Shown: positions 41,380 through 51,867 of the stretch, piece by piece
Numbering within the stretch: position 1 is the first letter of the stretch
Layout of the letters: each line of letters starts with the position of its first letter
Source of the DNA: Paenibacillus rhizosphaerae
GTDB taxonomy: Bacteria; Bacillota; Bacilli; Paenibacillales; Paenibacillaceae
NCBI RefSeq assembly: GCF_014192015.1
Contig: NZ_JACHXJ010000001.1
Span: forward strand, 310,001-374,000
Reading direction: 5' to 3'
Length of the DNA stretch: 64,000 nucleotides
Program-made: the position numbers and the translations under genes
Notes under the pieces: model-generated
What the model saw: the letters and a program-made list of their open reading frames with translations, nothing else
What the model was told of the DNA's origin: nothing
The model's database searches: none

Positions 41380-43599
41380 TCATACCTCCTCCGGTATGCG
41401 GGACGGCTGCATCAGCTTTCGGTAGTCCCCGGGCGACACGCCAACCGTTTTCTTAAACACCCTGCCGAAGGAAATCGCATGCTCGTAACCGACCTGTCTG
41501 GAAATGTCGCCGATCGTCAGCTCCGTCTCACGAAGCAGCTTCTGTGCCCGCTCAACGCGCAGCCCGATCAGGAAATCGACGAATTTGACGCCGAACTGCT
41601 CCTTGAACAGCTGGCTCGCGTATTTTCCGTTCATGCCGAACCGGTCGCTGATAAGATTCAGGGACAGCTCGGGGTTCGCAAAATGGTCTTCGATATATTT
41701 TTTGACCTCGTAGATCACAGGGTTGGTGCTGTTTTTATCCAGGATCGCAGCGTACTGATCGTACAGCTCCCCGATCAGCGACTCATACAGCTCGTGGATT
41801 TCCGCAACCGAACCCGTTTCCCGAAGCGCCCCGGACATGCGGGAGTAAGAAGCAGCATGCCAGAGATCCTGAATGGCCGGCGGCAGTTCCTCAATAAGCC
41901 TTGCGAACCGGTGCGTCAGATCGTTCAGGAGCAGCCGCAGTTCTTCCTCTTTCAGCAAGCGTTCTTCCAAATGGCCGAAAATCTTGTCAAGGTCGCCTTG
42001 CCATGCCGGCGCAGGCAGCTTGAAATGATGAATCAAATTTTCCGCCCATTTATAGTAATCCGTGTCGACTCGGTTTTCCCTGTTTCTGATTTCCAAATAG
42101 ACGATCACCCGGTTATTCCCGGCCGTCATTTTGTACTGCAGGGCGGCAAGTGCTTCCCGGAAGGAGGTCTTGGCTTCTGGGAGGCCGTCAACGACCGAGC
42201 CGATTCCGATCGTGACCGAGAAGGGGAACGCATCCCTTACCCAACTGCGCAAGCCGTCCATTAAAGCTTCCGGGCCGATCGTACCGGAGATGCCGTCCGT
42301 TCCGGCGCGAACCAGCAGGGCCAAGCGGCCGCCGGCAATCCAATCCGAGCCGGCAACCACAGCCGCGAGCTCGGGACGCATGCCGAGCTCCGTTTCCAAC
42401 CGGTGCTTGGCTTCAAGAAGCTGCTGGCGGTCTCCGCGCATCAGGGGAACGTATTTGTCGATTTCCATGATCGCGACGGTGATGCCGCAGCCCTTCTCCG
42501 GCATCCGGAACAGCCGGGCATAATCCTCCCATTCACTCGCGGTGAAAGCCGTGTCTTCCTCCTGCAGCTCATAGAAAAAGCGTTTACGGCGCATGATCGC
42601 GTTTTCGGCCTCCTGCCGGTCGATCAGATTCATGCGGCCAAGCATGTTGTCAAAGACCTGCTCAATAATCGAAAATTCGTCGCTGGCAGCTGGCTTCGTT
42701 TCATGCCGATAGTCAGATATACGGCGCACGATATTTTCGATAGGACGGTAATTCCTCCGGGTGACGAACATAATGTAAGCGAGGATGGCAAGGAGGGAAG
42801 GAATCAGGATGGACAGTGGTGCGAGCGAACGGACCGCGGCTTGTCCGAACAGATCCGGGGTAACGGGTCCGCTTGCATATTTGAGCCCGATGTAATCCGA
42901 TTCCAGATAAGTCGTCGGCTTCGTTTTCTGCGCGGCGGGCTCAGTCGAGAAGACCGGGCTGCCCTGAACGTCGGCGATGTCCAAGAAGGAGCGCTGGCCG
43001 CTGCCCGCGCTGCCGGCCATGGACAGCAGCTTGTCCACCTTTACGTTCAGCACGATGAGGCCTTCGTTGCCGCGGGAGCTTTTTACGATCGAAATGACCC
43101 GCTCCGGCGGATCGATTAAAGGAAACTCGCTGTAGAGCCGAATCGGTGACCAGCGGTTTTGTGTTGCCTTTGGCACGCTCTGGATAAAGGTCTTGTCCGT
43201 AAAGTCGTCAATTGGCGCGGCATAGCCGCCTGTAAGAACGAGCCCGTCCTTGTAACGATAAAAATATACCGAGTGAATAAGCAGGTTGCTGCGCATTTTG
43301 GCAATTTCGCTAGAGGCTTTGTAATTGACGAGACCGGGGGCACCTGCACTCCCGTTAAAGAAATCATTAATGGCATCGTTGTTGACGGTCTGGCCGGCAA
43401 GCATCAGCTCGATATTTTTGAGTCTGGTCGTCATGCCGTCCACCACTTGTTCCGCATAAGTGCGGCTCTCCTTTTCGGTCTCTTTGCTCACGTTGCCGTA
43501 TGCCACGGAAAAAACGATCGCGATGACGATCGTGCCGAAAATGAATAAGATGGAGAGATTCGATAGCAGAAACCGTTTATACCAAGTCCGATTGTCCAT
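41380..43599 (-). CDS. membrane-bound AraC family transcriptional regulator
   Basis: The 739-residue protein has an N-terminal membrane helix (about residues 10-33), an extracytoplasmic sensor of about 230 residues, and a second helix near residue 265 (RSLAPLSILIPSLLAILAYI). A long cytosolic linker and a C-terminal AraC DNA-binding domain follow (about 640-739: SLNLISDRFGMNGKYASQLF...FLIGLRVERAQKLL...VGYEHAISFGRVFKK). This is the layout of YtdP/YesS-type regulators that control neighbouring LplABC-type sugar transporters. The start at 43599 follows AAAGGAGCGGG. It probably activates the adjacent operon when its external sensor detects the sugar or its binding protein. Confidence 0.9.
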   Translation of the reverse strand: MDNRTWYKRFLLSNLSILFIFGTIVIAIVFSVAYGNVSKETEKESRTYAEQVVDGMTTRLKNIELMLAGQTVNNDAINDFFNGSAGAPGLVNYKASSEIAKMRSNLLIHSVYFYRYKDGLVLTGGYAAPIDDFTDKTFIQSVPKATQNRWSPIRLYSEFPLIDPPERVISIVKSSRGNEGLIVLNVKVDKLLSMAGSAGSGQRSFLDIADVQGSPVFSTEPAAQKTKPTTYLESDYIGLKYASGPVTPDLFGQAAVRSLAPLSILIPSLLAILAYIMFVTRRNYRPIENIVRRISDYRHETKPAASDEFSIIEQVFDNMLGRMNLIDRQEAENAIMRRKRFFYELQEEDTAFTASEWEDYARLFRMPEKGCGITVAIMEIDKYVPLMRGDRQQLLEAKHRLETELGMRPELAAVVAGSDWIAGGRLALLVRAGTDGISGTIGPEALMDGLRSWVRDAFPFSVTIGIGSVVDGLPEAKTSFREALAALQYKMTAGNNRVIVYLEIRNRENRVDTDYYKWAENLIHHFKLPAPAWQGDLDKIFGHLEERLLKEEELRLLLNDLTHRFARLIEELPPAIQDLWHAASYSRMSGALRETGSVAEIHELYESLIGELYDQYAAILDKNSTNPVIYEVKKYIEDHFANPELSLNLISDRFGMNGKYASQLFKEQFGVKFVDFLIGLRVERAQKLLRETELTIGDISRQVGYEHAISFGRVFKKTVGVSPGDYRKLMQPSRIPEEV

Positions 43600-43958
43600 A
43601 CTATTCCCGCTCCTTTCAGGTAGCCTTGGATCTGAGATGCCTCTGTTTTCCCATCTTACTCCCGGTATGTTATCGCAGTGTTGCCTGTATCGGATGGAAA
43701 TTCCATCCGATTTGCTGGGTGTATAAAGGGGATCGCCGGGAAGCAATAGAGGAGGGATACGATCCGGGCTATTGGGGGAGCGGAATGGCAGTGGAAGAGA
43801 ACCGAAGAGAACCTTGCACAGTAGCGGATCAAAAAAATCCTGGCCGAGTGCATCGAACAGGAATTTTTTGACGTGTATATATTCTGCTAAATGCCATTAT
43901 GGGGGATCTCATTTTTCTAGCAAACTGGTTATTTCATCCGCAAGGCCGGATTTGGTAT
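43600..43958. other. intergenic region with a perfect 11-bp-arm palindrome
   Basis: The only structure that I can support is ATCGGATGGAA-A-TTCCATCCGAT at 43689-43711, about 90 bp upstream of the regulator's start codon. No T-run follows on either strand, so it looks like an operator rather than a terminator. No gene with a ribosome-binding site is evident. Confidence 0.6.
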
Positions 43959-44165
43959 TTAATAAAAATCAAAATAGCCGCGCCAGGTGCCGTCCTTTTT
44001 ATGCTTGGCAAAATAAAAATTGCCGTCTTCCACGATGTTGAGCCCGGCTTAGGCGTCTGAGGCGATTTGGAGGACAAAAGCGTAGCCATCTCCAAAGTCG
44101 ATTCCCGGCTGGGTGAAGGCGGCATATCCGCCAAGCTTGTGAACCCGGTATATTTCCCCGGCAAT
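43959..44165 (-). pseudogene. C-terminal fragment of a DUF1963 (YwqG-like) protein
   Basis: Reading the minus strand, one frame gives the family motif IYRVHKLGGYAAFTQPGIDF then GDGYAFVLQIASDA and a stop near 44050. LNIVEDGNFYFAKHKKDGTW and a proper C-terminus continue in another frame to 43959. The H-x-GGYxxFxQ motif is typical of DUF1963. Only the last third of a normal gene survives and it is interrupted, so it cannot encode a working protein. Confidence 0.6.
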
Positions 44166-45140
44166 ATCCAGTCAGCCAGTTTAAGGCACGGTGACGCTCA
44201 TACACGACGCCGCGTTCAGGCCGCCGGGAGCTGGCTGTCCTTGAATCCGGCTGTCGACGCAGATCCAGTCGTAGCGGTAGATCAAATCGGCGGCATCGAG
44301 AATTTCCCCGCTGCTCCGCAGCTGTAAGCCGGCTAGAAAAGCATCAAACGAATCAAACTGCTGCAGCTTGGAGACGGCTTCGGGGACATTGCAAATGTCT
44401 GTCGGGTTGCCCAAAGTATCCACATGGCCCAAGGCCCACAGCGGCACCCAAAAGCCTTCATACCGCCAGGAAAACGGGACCGCTTCGGCTTCATCCGCTT
44501 GGCCGTTATGGATAAACGCCTGATCTTCGGGAGAAAAGAACCCGTCCGCCCCGTACTGGGCCGTAATTCTCGAGATCAGCTCCCGGGTACTCTCATGGTT
44601 TTCTCCCCCCAGAACATCAGCCCGTCCAGCGGCCGGATGATCGACAGCAGCTTGGTGAACAAGGCTTCCGAAATGTCATCCTCTGTTTCAACGCCGATAA
44701 CCATATTGAGCGTACTGATCTTGATCAGCAGCTTTTGCTGCAGCGGCTCGTTCTCCGCCGGGATCTGGGCAAAAAATTGCTCCATACCGCTGCGCATGTT
44801 TGCAAACTCACCCGGTGCGTTTTGCTTGTCATGATGTTAAAAGCGGTAGCCTTTCGGCGAAGCCAGCCTTTGCTGACGATTTCAATCCGGGTTTTGGTTT
44901 CATTGACGCTCATCTTTCCATTCGGATCGATCGCCTTCATCAGGTCTACGATCTGATCCAGATCGAAGGTCGAGCTGTACAGCGCACAATGCTTCACAAC
45001 CATTCTCCTCCCCGAATTTGTGCACGACTTCCAGGCTGAACGTTTCACCCGCCAGGCTCAGGTCCGGCAGGTTCGGCTCTCGCTGATCCGGCAGGGGCCA
45101 CTCGCCCGGATCGGTTGGCTCGTGGGAACGGACTTTCGTT
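44166..45140 (-). pseudogene. DUF4272 family gene with several frameshifts
   Basis: Pieces of a DUF4272 protein lie in order on the minus strand in changing frames: LAGETFSLEVVHKFG near 45030, STFDLDQIVDLMKAIDPNGK near 44950, MRSGMEQFFAQIPAENEPLQ from 44797, RELISRITAQYGADGFFSP near 44560, VPLWALGHVDTLGN near 44440, and finally YERHRALNWLTGY near 44190, which is the usual C-terminal motif. At least four frame changes are needed to join them. The family has no known function; this copy is inactive. Confidence 0.7.
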
Positions 45141-45437
45141 GAAGGGGATAAACGCGAAACCGGGATCCCGAAAAAGTTGCTATTGCGAGCAACCGTTGAT
45201 GGATAAGCTTGCAATGATATCCAGTAATTTAACAAATATGGAAAAGCAATATGTAAAAGTCTGGCTCATATATAATAGTTGGGACCATTTCTATTGAACC
45301 ATATACCTTATTTCTTAGCCGATTATGAAGAGGATAAAGAAGGTATGTGGAGAGCGGGGAGGATTGATGATTGAAAAGAGCAGGGTCAAACAGCCAAGCA
45401 ACTCAGGCAAAAAAAACGATATTAGGGGGTGATACCT

Positions 45438-48400
45438 ATGTTACCGAGCGAAACGAAGCGATGGGCTTACTTCGGAGGGAACTTCCCTCTGACATTTGTG
45501 GCAAACGTCGGGCAGTCTCGCGAAGACATCCGTTACTTGTCCAATAAGCCCGGATGCCAAATCGGTTTTTCCTCTGAGGAGGTCCATTTTGTATTCACCG
45601 GACATGAACCGGATCGACGGGAAGGGGTAGGGCTCTCCCTGCGATTTCTCGGGGCGAACGCGGACGTACAAATGGAAGGGCGCCGGCAAGCCGAGGAAAA
45701 AGTCCATTATTTGATAGGCAGCGATCCTTCGAAGTGGCATACTGGCCTTTCAACCTATCAAGAGATCGTTTACCGGGAGCTGTGGCAAGGAATCGACCTG
45801 GTATTCTATGGATCACACGAAAAGTTCAAATACGATGTCGTTGTGAAACCCGGTGCCAATCTTGACGATGTCCGGCTGGCTTACCGCGGTGCCGAAACGT
45901 TATCCTTGAACAAGGAAGGGGATCTCCAGATTCATACCTTGTATGGTGATTTGGCGGAGGAGAGACCCGTCAGCTATCAAGTGATCGATGGACGAAAGGT
46001 TCCCGTAAACAGCCGATTCATATTGAAGAACGGGCAAGAACCTTGCGTTTACGGCTTCGAAGTTTTGGAAGGCTATCGACCCGACCATGAATTGGTCATC
46101 GATCCGGCGCTTTTCTACTCCACCTTCCTGGGAGGTTCCGAGAGTGATTCAGGTCTTAGCATCGCGGCTGATCCATTCGGCAATGCCTATGTGACAGGGG
46201 TAACCGCCTCCTTCGACTTCCCGATCGCCGGCCCGGCATTCCAACCCTTTAAAGATGCATCTACAACCGTATTCGTTTCGAAATTGAATCCATTTGGAAC
46301 TGCTTTTGAATACTCTACTTATCTCGGCGGCAGCAGCGCGGATCAAGGAAACGGCATTGCGGTGGACGGCTCGGGCCATGCCTACGTGACCGGGCAGACG
46401 CTTTCCCCCGATTTTCCGACCACTCCGGGAGCTTTTCGTACCTTTATAAGCGGGAATCAAGATGCGTTCGTAACCAAATTAAGCCCGGATGGCAGCTTCC
46501 TTGTGTATTCGACGTTTCTTGGCGGACAGGGAGTGGATACCGGATTCGGCATCGCACTCGACGGTGTGGGCAGCGCTTATGTGGCTGGCTCGACCAATTC
46601 CTTCGATTTCCCTGTTACAGCCGGCGCGTTCCAGCCTGGTCTTGCCGGTACCCTGGAAAACGCTTTTGTATCGAAGTTGAATCCAAACGGCACGGACCTT
46701 GTGTATTCCACTTTTATCGGAGGCATCTCCGGAACGGACGTGGCGCGCAGCATCGCGGTAGATTTTGCAGGCAACGCCTATGTGACAGGGATAACCACCT
46801 CCGCGGATTTTCCGACGTCGCCTGGAGCGTTCCAAATCTCGTTAACTGGTGTAATAGCCGCTTTTGTAACCAAAGTTAATGAAATCGGGTCGGGACTCGT
46901 CTATTCGACCTACCTTACCGGAAGCGGCGACGATGAGGGACGGGGCATAGCGGTCGATCCGCTCGGTCAGGCTTACGTGACGGGGAGCACCACTTCGTAC
47001 GACTTTCCGATCGCGGGAGGCGCGTTCCAGCCCTTCTACGGCGGCGGACTTTCCGATGCCTTTGTTACGAAAGTGAGTTCAGAAGGCAACTATCTGGTCT
47101 ATTCGACCTTTCTAGGCGGAGATGGGACGGATTCGGGCAGCGGCATCGCTGTGCGCTCAGGCTTCGCTTTTGTAACGGGAAGTACTGGTTCGTTTAATTT
47201 CCCGATTACGCCCGACGCCATTCGCCATTTTACTGAGGGCGGGGATGGTTTCCTTACGCAATTAAACATAGACGGTGGTTCGCTCGTTTTCTCCACTTTC
47301 ATAGGCGGTGGTTCGCCCGACGCAGACAGTGCCGTCGCCGTTGATGAAGATAACAACGTTTACTTAACGGGGCAAACGTTCTCGCCCGATTTTCCGATTA
47401 CGCCCGGCGTGGTTCAGCCTTTCCTGCGCGGAGGCGGCGATGCCTTCGTCATGAAATTCACCGAGTTTGGCGTTGAACTGCTGGTTAACAAATTTACGGA
47501 CCGATTTGAAGTAAGTCCCGGCGAACGAGTGATCTATTTTATTGAAATCCATAATCCGACGGGTGTTTTATTTACAAATGTGATCATTGAAGACCCGGCG
47601 ATCGGCATTTTTCATTTCATTCCTGAGATTCCTCCCTTCTCGTTTCAAGTATTCGAATTCCCGTTCGATATTCCGTTAGATTTCCCGCTTGGATTTTTTC
47701 GAAATGTCGTGAGGGTCACCGCCGACCAGCTCGGAGAACCCGTCACCTCAGAGGCTGAAATTCTCGTGACGGGTTCTCCATTCTTGGTAGCCACCAAGAC
47801 CGTGAATCCGCCGGCGGGAGCCCCGGGGGAGACGGTCATCTTTACGATTATTCTCGAAAATCACGGTACTGCCGACTTGATCAATGTCCATATTGTTGAT
47901 CCGTTGATCGGACTGGATGAATTTATCGGCGACATTCCCATCGGAACGGTTATTACCATTGATTGGCCATTCGTGATTCCCCCGGATGCGCAGGCCGGTC
48001 TGACGATTTCCAATATCGTGACGATTACGGCAGCCAATCTGCCGGAACCCGAGGAAGTGGGAACGGTGGTCGAGGTGCTGCCCGTTCCCAGGCTGGAGAT
48101 CCATAAGACGGCGGATCGGATATTCGTTCTTCCAGGCGAAACGGTGAATTTTACGATTGAGGTCATCAACACCGGGAATACGGATATTTCCAATGTCCAT
48201 GTAACGGACGATCTCACCGGATTTAATATTACGATTCCTGTGCTTCCATTCGGACAAAGCCAAATTTTCACGATCCCATTCTTTGTTCCGTTGGAGACCC
48301 CCCCGCTTACATTTACGAATACGGCGGTTGCCTTCAGCGACCAGACGGAGCCCGTATTCGCTAATGAGGAAGTGACGGTGCTGGCTGTTCCCCGATTGGG

Positions 48401-51400
48401 GATCCTCAAAATTCCGGATACGACCAACGTGGTGCCCGGACAGACGATTCAGTATACCATTATTTTGGAAAATATCGGGAACGTACCGCTAACCGGTATC
48501 CGTATCCTGGATCCGGTCCTTGGTATCGATCTGTTGGTACCCGATTTGGAGGTAGGGGAAGTTCGTAAACTTACATTTCCGTTTACCATCCCGAGGGAGT
48601 CCCCGATCGGATCGGATATCGTTAACATTCTCACGGTTGAATCCGCTGAAACCGGGCCCCAGACGGTCGAATCGCTCGTTACGGTTACGGGCTTCGGACT
48701 GTCGCTGCTGAAGGAGGCAGACCGTGCAGTGGCCATCCCGGGCGAGACGGTGTTCTATACGCTGACGGTGACGAATTTGCTGAATGAGCCACAGACGAAT
48801 GTCGTGCTGAACGATAGTCTGCTGGGCATAAGTGAGACGATCCCCGTACTCCAGCCGAATGAGACGATTACCCGTACGGCTACGTTCACGATTCCCGCAG
48901 ATGCGTTCCCCGGCACCGTTTTCCTGAATCAGTTTACCGTTAGCTCAGACCAGACGCCGCTTCAGGAGACAATCGCTGAGGTGGTTGTGCTTGAGCAACC
49001 GGGTCCTGCGATTGTTATCGAAAAGCTTCCGGACCGGAATGCAGCCGCGCCGGGAGAGACCATCACCTACACGCTGACGGTAACGAATTTGCGGGGCTTC
49101 CCACAGACGAATGTTGTGCTGAGCGATGCGCTGCTGGGGCTAAGCGAGACGGTGGCCAGCCTGGCGGCCAATGAGACGATTACCCGAACGGTAGCGATCA
49201 CGGTTCCCGGAGACGCCGTGCCTGGCAGCATCATCCGAAATACGTTTATCGTCTCTTCGGACCAAACGCCGGAGCTGGAAACGATTGCCGAGGTGGTCGT
49301 GCAAGAGCCTCCCGGCCCGGCACTTCTGATTCATAAGCTTCCGGACCGGAACGCAGCCGCGCCGGGCGAAACTGTCGTCTATACGCTGACCGTGACGAAT
49401 TTGCGGGGCTTCCCACAGACGAATGTCGTGCTGACCGACGCGCTGCTGGGGCTGAGCGAGACGGTGGCCAGCCTGGCGGCCAATGAGACGATTACCCGGA
49501 CGGTGACATTTACCGTTCCAGCGGATGCCGTGCCTGGCAGCATCATCCGAAATACGTTTATCGTCTCTACGGACCAAACACCGGAGCAGGAGACGATCGC
49601 CGAGGTGGTCGTGCAAGAACCTCCCGGCCCGGCGCTTCTGATTCATAAGCTTCCGGACCGGAACGCGGCCGCGCCGGGCGAAACCGTCGTCTATACGCTG
49701 ACCGTGACGAATTTGCGGGGCTTCCCACAGACGAATGTCGTGCTGAGTGATGCACTGCTGGGGCTGAGCGAGACGATCCCGCTCCTTCAAGCGAACGAGA
49801 CCATTTCCCGGACGGTAACGTTTATCGTTCCCGCGGATGCCGTTCTCGGCAGTGCGATCCAAAATACGTTTACCGTCAGTTCGGATCAAACGCCGCTGAT
49901 CGAGACGATCGCCGAGGTGATCGTGCAGGCGCCCCCGGGTCCTTCGCTTCTGATCCAGAAGCTTCCGGACCGGAATTCGGCCGCTCCTGGGGAAACGATC
50001 ACTTATACCCTCACGGTCACGAACTTGCTGGGTGTTCCACAGACGAACGTGGTGCTGACCGATGCGCTGCTGGGGCTAAGCGAGACGATCCCCGTCCTTC
50101 AAGCGAACGAGACCATTACCCGGACGGTAACGTTTATCGTTCCCGCAGATGCAGTGCTCGGCAGTGCCATCTTAAATACGTTTACCGTCAGTTCGGATCA
50201 AACGCCGTTGATCGAGACGATCGCCGAGGTGATCGTGCAGGCACCCCCAGGTCCTTCGCTTCTGATCCAGAAGCTTCCGGACCGGAATTCGGCCGCTCCT
50301 GGGGAAACGGTCACTTATACCCTCACCGTCACGAATTTGCTGGGTGTTCCACAGACCAATGTCGTGCTGACCGATGCGCTGCTGGGGCTGAGCGAGACGA
50401 TCCCCATCCTTCAAGCAAACGAGACGATCACCCGGACGGTGACGTTCGTCATTCCCGCCGACGCAGCGCTTGGCACCGTCATCCAAAATACATTCACAGC
50501 CGTCACCGATCAAACGCCGCTGGTTGAGGCGGTTACCGAGGTGATCGTTCAGGAGCCTCCGGGCCCTTCGCTTCTGATCCATAAGGTTTCTGACCGCAAT
50601 ACCGCCGCACCGGGAGATACGATTACCTTTACACTCACCGTCACGAATCTGCTGGATGCCGTTCAGACGAATGTCGTGCTGACCGATGCGCTGCTGGGGT
50701 TAATTGAGACGATCCCTTTACTCCAAGCGAACGAGACGATTACCCGAACGGTGACATTTACCGTACCGGCGGACGCAGTGAACGGAAGTGTCATTCGAAA
50801 TACATTTACAGCCGTCACTGATCAAACGCCGCTGCTGGAGACGACTGCCGAGGTTGTCGTTCAGCCTGGACCCGTTGCAGAAACGACGCTCCAGGTTCGA
50901 AAGCGTCCGGACCGGAATACGGCGGCACCGGGCGACATCATCCGCTACACCATCGAGGTTACGAATACCGGCCCGAATCCGGCAACGAACGTCGTCGTCA
51001 TAGACACATTGACCGGGCAGATCACGATTCCGGTTATAGCTCCAGGCGTTACGGAGAGAGTGAGTGTCACGTTCTCGGTGCCGGTTGGCACGGCGCAGGG
51101 GGAAGTCATTGCGAATCGGGTAACGGTCCGCTGGCGGGAACAGCCGGCCGATTCTCTGCCGGTTCAAGATGAGGCGAGGGTTATCGTCGCCGTTCCCGCC
51201 GAACTGCCGGAAGTGTCGGTTGAAGCACAACCTGATCAGCCGAGACCGGGTGAGACGGTCCATAAGAGGATCACGGTGACGAACGTCACGGATATAACGC
51301 TTAACAATGTCCGTGTCTTTGATCAGCTGCTGGGATTCAGCACCCGCATTCCGCAGCTCGCACCCGGCGAGAGCCGTGTGTTCACGCTCCAGCTGGTTGT

Positions 51401-51821
51401 ACCGGCGGCAACCGAGGGAGGGACGAAGATACGAAACACGGTTTCGATCTTTTCCGACGAGACGCCGGTGCAGCAGGCGGAGGTCACCGTACAGACGCAG
51501 GCACTTCCGGATGCCTCGCTCACCGAAACGGTTGACCGCTCGGTCGGAAGACCGGGTGAAACGGTCATTTTCACCATTCAGGCTCGGAACACGGGCAATG
51601 TTCCTTTGTTAAACGTTCTGCTGACAGCCCCGTTGCTCGGTATACAGCTGCGAATTGAACGTTTTGACGTTGGGGCGATCGAGACGCTTCGAGTTCCGTT
51701 CGTTCTTCCTGATGTTAAGAAAGACACAATCATCATAAGCCCCGTGACGCTCGTCTCCGACAACGGCCCGACTCGCCAAGCAAGCGCATCGGTAGAAGTC
51801 ATCGCGGAGGAAGAAGAATAA
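45438..51821 (+). CDS. giant SBBP beta-propeller / DUF11 repeat protein (2127 aa)
   Basis: Three regions are visible. Residues 1-220 form an N-terminal domain seen in SBBP proteins (NFPLTFVANVGQSREDIRYL, VHYLIGSDPSKW, KYDVVVKPGANLDDVRLAY). Residues about 224-671 hold seven SBBP repeats of about 60 residues (YSTFLGGxxxDxGxGIAVD...AYVTGxTxSxDFP). Residues about 678-2120 hold fourteen DUF11-type immunoglobulin-like repeats of about 104 residues (KLPDRNAAAPGET...YTLTVTN). ATG 45438 follows AGGGGGTGA. There is no signal peptide, transmembrane anchor or sortase motif, although such proteins are normally thought to act at the surface, for example in a spore coat or exosporium. Codon choice in repeats 6-11 is almost uniform, pointing to recent duplication. 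A terminator follows. Confidence 0.9.
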   Translation: MLPSETKRWAYFGGNFPLTFVANVGQSREDIRYLSNKPGCQIGFSSEEVHFVFTGHEPDRREGVGLSLRFLGANADVQMEGRRQAEEKVHYLIGSDPSKWHTGLSTYQEIVYRELWQGIDLVFYGSHEKFKYDVVVKPGANLDDVRLAYRGAETLSLNKEGDLQIHTLYGDLAEERPVSYQVIDGRKVPVNSRFILKNGQEPCVYGFEVLEGYRPDHELVIDPALFYSTFLGGSESDSGLSIAADPFGNAYVTGVTASFDFPIAGPAFQPFKDASTTVFVSKLNPFGTAFEYSTYLGGSSADQGNGIAVDGSGHAYVTGQTLSPDFPTTPGAFRTFISGNQDAFVTKLSPDGSFLVYSTFLGGQGVDTGFGIALDGVGSAYVAGSTNSFDFPVTAGAFQPGLAGTLENAFVSKLNPNGTDLVYSTFIGGISGTDVARSIAVDFAGNAYVTGITTSADFPTSPGAFQISLTGVIAAFVTKVNEIGSGLVYSTYLTGSGDDEGRGIAVDPLGQAYVTGSTTSYDFPIAGGAFQPFYGGGLSDAFVTKVSSEGNYLVYSTFLGGDGTDSGSGIAVRSGFAFVTGSTGSFNFPITPDAIRHFTEGGDGFLTQLNIDGGSLVFSTFIGGGSPDADSAVAVDEDNNVYLTGQTFSPDFPITPGVVQPFLRGGGDAFVMKFTEFGVELLVNKFTDRFEVSPGERVIYFIEIHNPTGVLFTNVIIEDPAIGIFHFIPEIPPFSFQVFEFPFDIPLDFPLGFFRNVVRVTADQLGEPVTSEAEILVTGSPFLVATKTVNPPAGAPGETVIFTIILENHGTADLINVHIVDPLIGLDEFIGDIPIGTVITIDWPFVIPPDAQAGLTISNIVTITAANLPEPEEVGTVVEVLPVPRLEIHKTADRIFVLPGETVNFTIEVINTGNTDISNVHVTDDLTGFNITIPVLPFGQSQIFTIPFFVPLETPPLTFTNTAVAFSDQTEPVFANEEVTVLAVPRLGILKIPDTTNVVPGQTIQYTIILENIGNVPLTGIRILDPVLGIDLLVPDLEVGEVRKLTFPFTIPRESPIGSDIVNILTVESAETGPQTVESLVTVTGFGLSLLKEADRAVAIPGETVFYTLTVTNLLNEPQTNVVLNDSLLGISETIPVLQPNETITRTATFTIPADAFPGTVFLNQFTVSSDQTPLQETIAEVVVLEQPGPAIVIEKLPDRNAAAPGETITYTLTVTNLRGFPQTNVVLSDALLGLSETVASLAANETITRTVAITVPGDAVPGSIIRNTFIVSSDQTPELETIAEVVVQEPPGPALLIHKLPDRNAAAPGETVVYTLTVTNLRGFPQTNVVLTDALLGLSETVASLAANETITRTVTFTVPADAVPGSIIRNTFIVSTDQTPEQETIAEVVVQEPPGPALLIHKLPDRNAAAPGETVVYTLTVTNLRGFPQTNVVLSDALLGLSETIPLLQANETISRTVTFIVPADAVLGSAIQNTFTVSSDQTPLIETIAEVIVQAPPGPSLLIQKLPDRNSAAPGETITYTLTVTNLLGVPQTNVVLTDALLGLSETIPVLQANETITRTVTFIVPADAVLGSAILNTFTVSSDQTPLIETIAEVIVQAPPGPSLLIQKLPDRNSAAPGETVTYTLTVTNLLGVPQTNVVLTDALLGLSETIPILQANETITRTVTFVIPADAALGTVIQNTFTAVTDQTPLVEAVTEVIVQEPPGPSLLIHKVSDRNTAAPGDTITFTLTVTNLLDAVQTNVVLTDALLGLIETIPLLQANETITRTVTFTVPADAVNGSVIRNTFTAVTDQTPLLETTAEVVVQPGPVAETTLQVRKRPDRNTAAPGDIIRYTIEVTNTGPNPATNVVVIDTLTGQITIPVIAPGVTERVSVTFSVPVGTAQGEVIANRVTVRWREQPADSLPVQDEARVIVAVPAELPEVSVEAQPDQPRPGETVHKRITVTNVTDITLNNVRVFDQLLGFSTRIPQLAPGESRVFTLQLVVPAATEGGTKIRNTVSIFSDETPVQQAEVTVQTQALPDASLTETVDRSVGRPGETVIFTIQARNTGNVPLLNVLLTAPLLGIQLRIERFDVGAIETLRVPFVLPDVKKDTIIISPVTLVSDNGPTRQASASVEVIAEEEE
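49005..50873 (+). repeat. six near-identical 312-bp coding repeats
   Basis: Equivalent codons recur at 49314, 49626, 49938, 50250 and 50562, an exact 312-bp (104-codon) spacing, with an earlier copy from 49005. Long runs are identical at DNA level, including synonymous positions (for example CTTCTGATCCAGAAGCTTCC in the 49938 and 50250 copies). This implies recent tandem duplication or gene conversion, and copy number may vary between strains. Confidence 0.9.
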
Positions 51822-51827
51822 AAGAAA

Positions 51828-51867
51828 TAACGGCCCGTCTCTATATGTGGAGACGGGCCGTTGTTTC
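51828..51867 (+). terminator. intrinsic terminator after the giant repeat protein
   Basis: AACGGCCCGTCTC pairs perfectly with GAGACGGGCCGTT around a short loop and is followed by GTTT. Confidence 0.85.

Noticed and set aside
48990..50880. Possible CRISPR-like or noncoding tandem repeat
   Set aside because: The 312-bp repeats stay in frame and encode DUF11 domains; there are no spacers.
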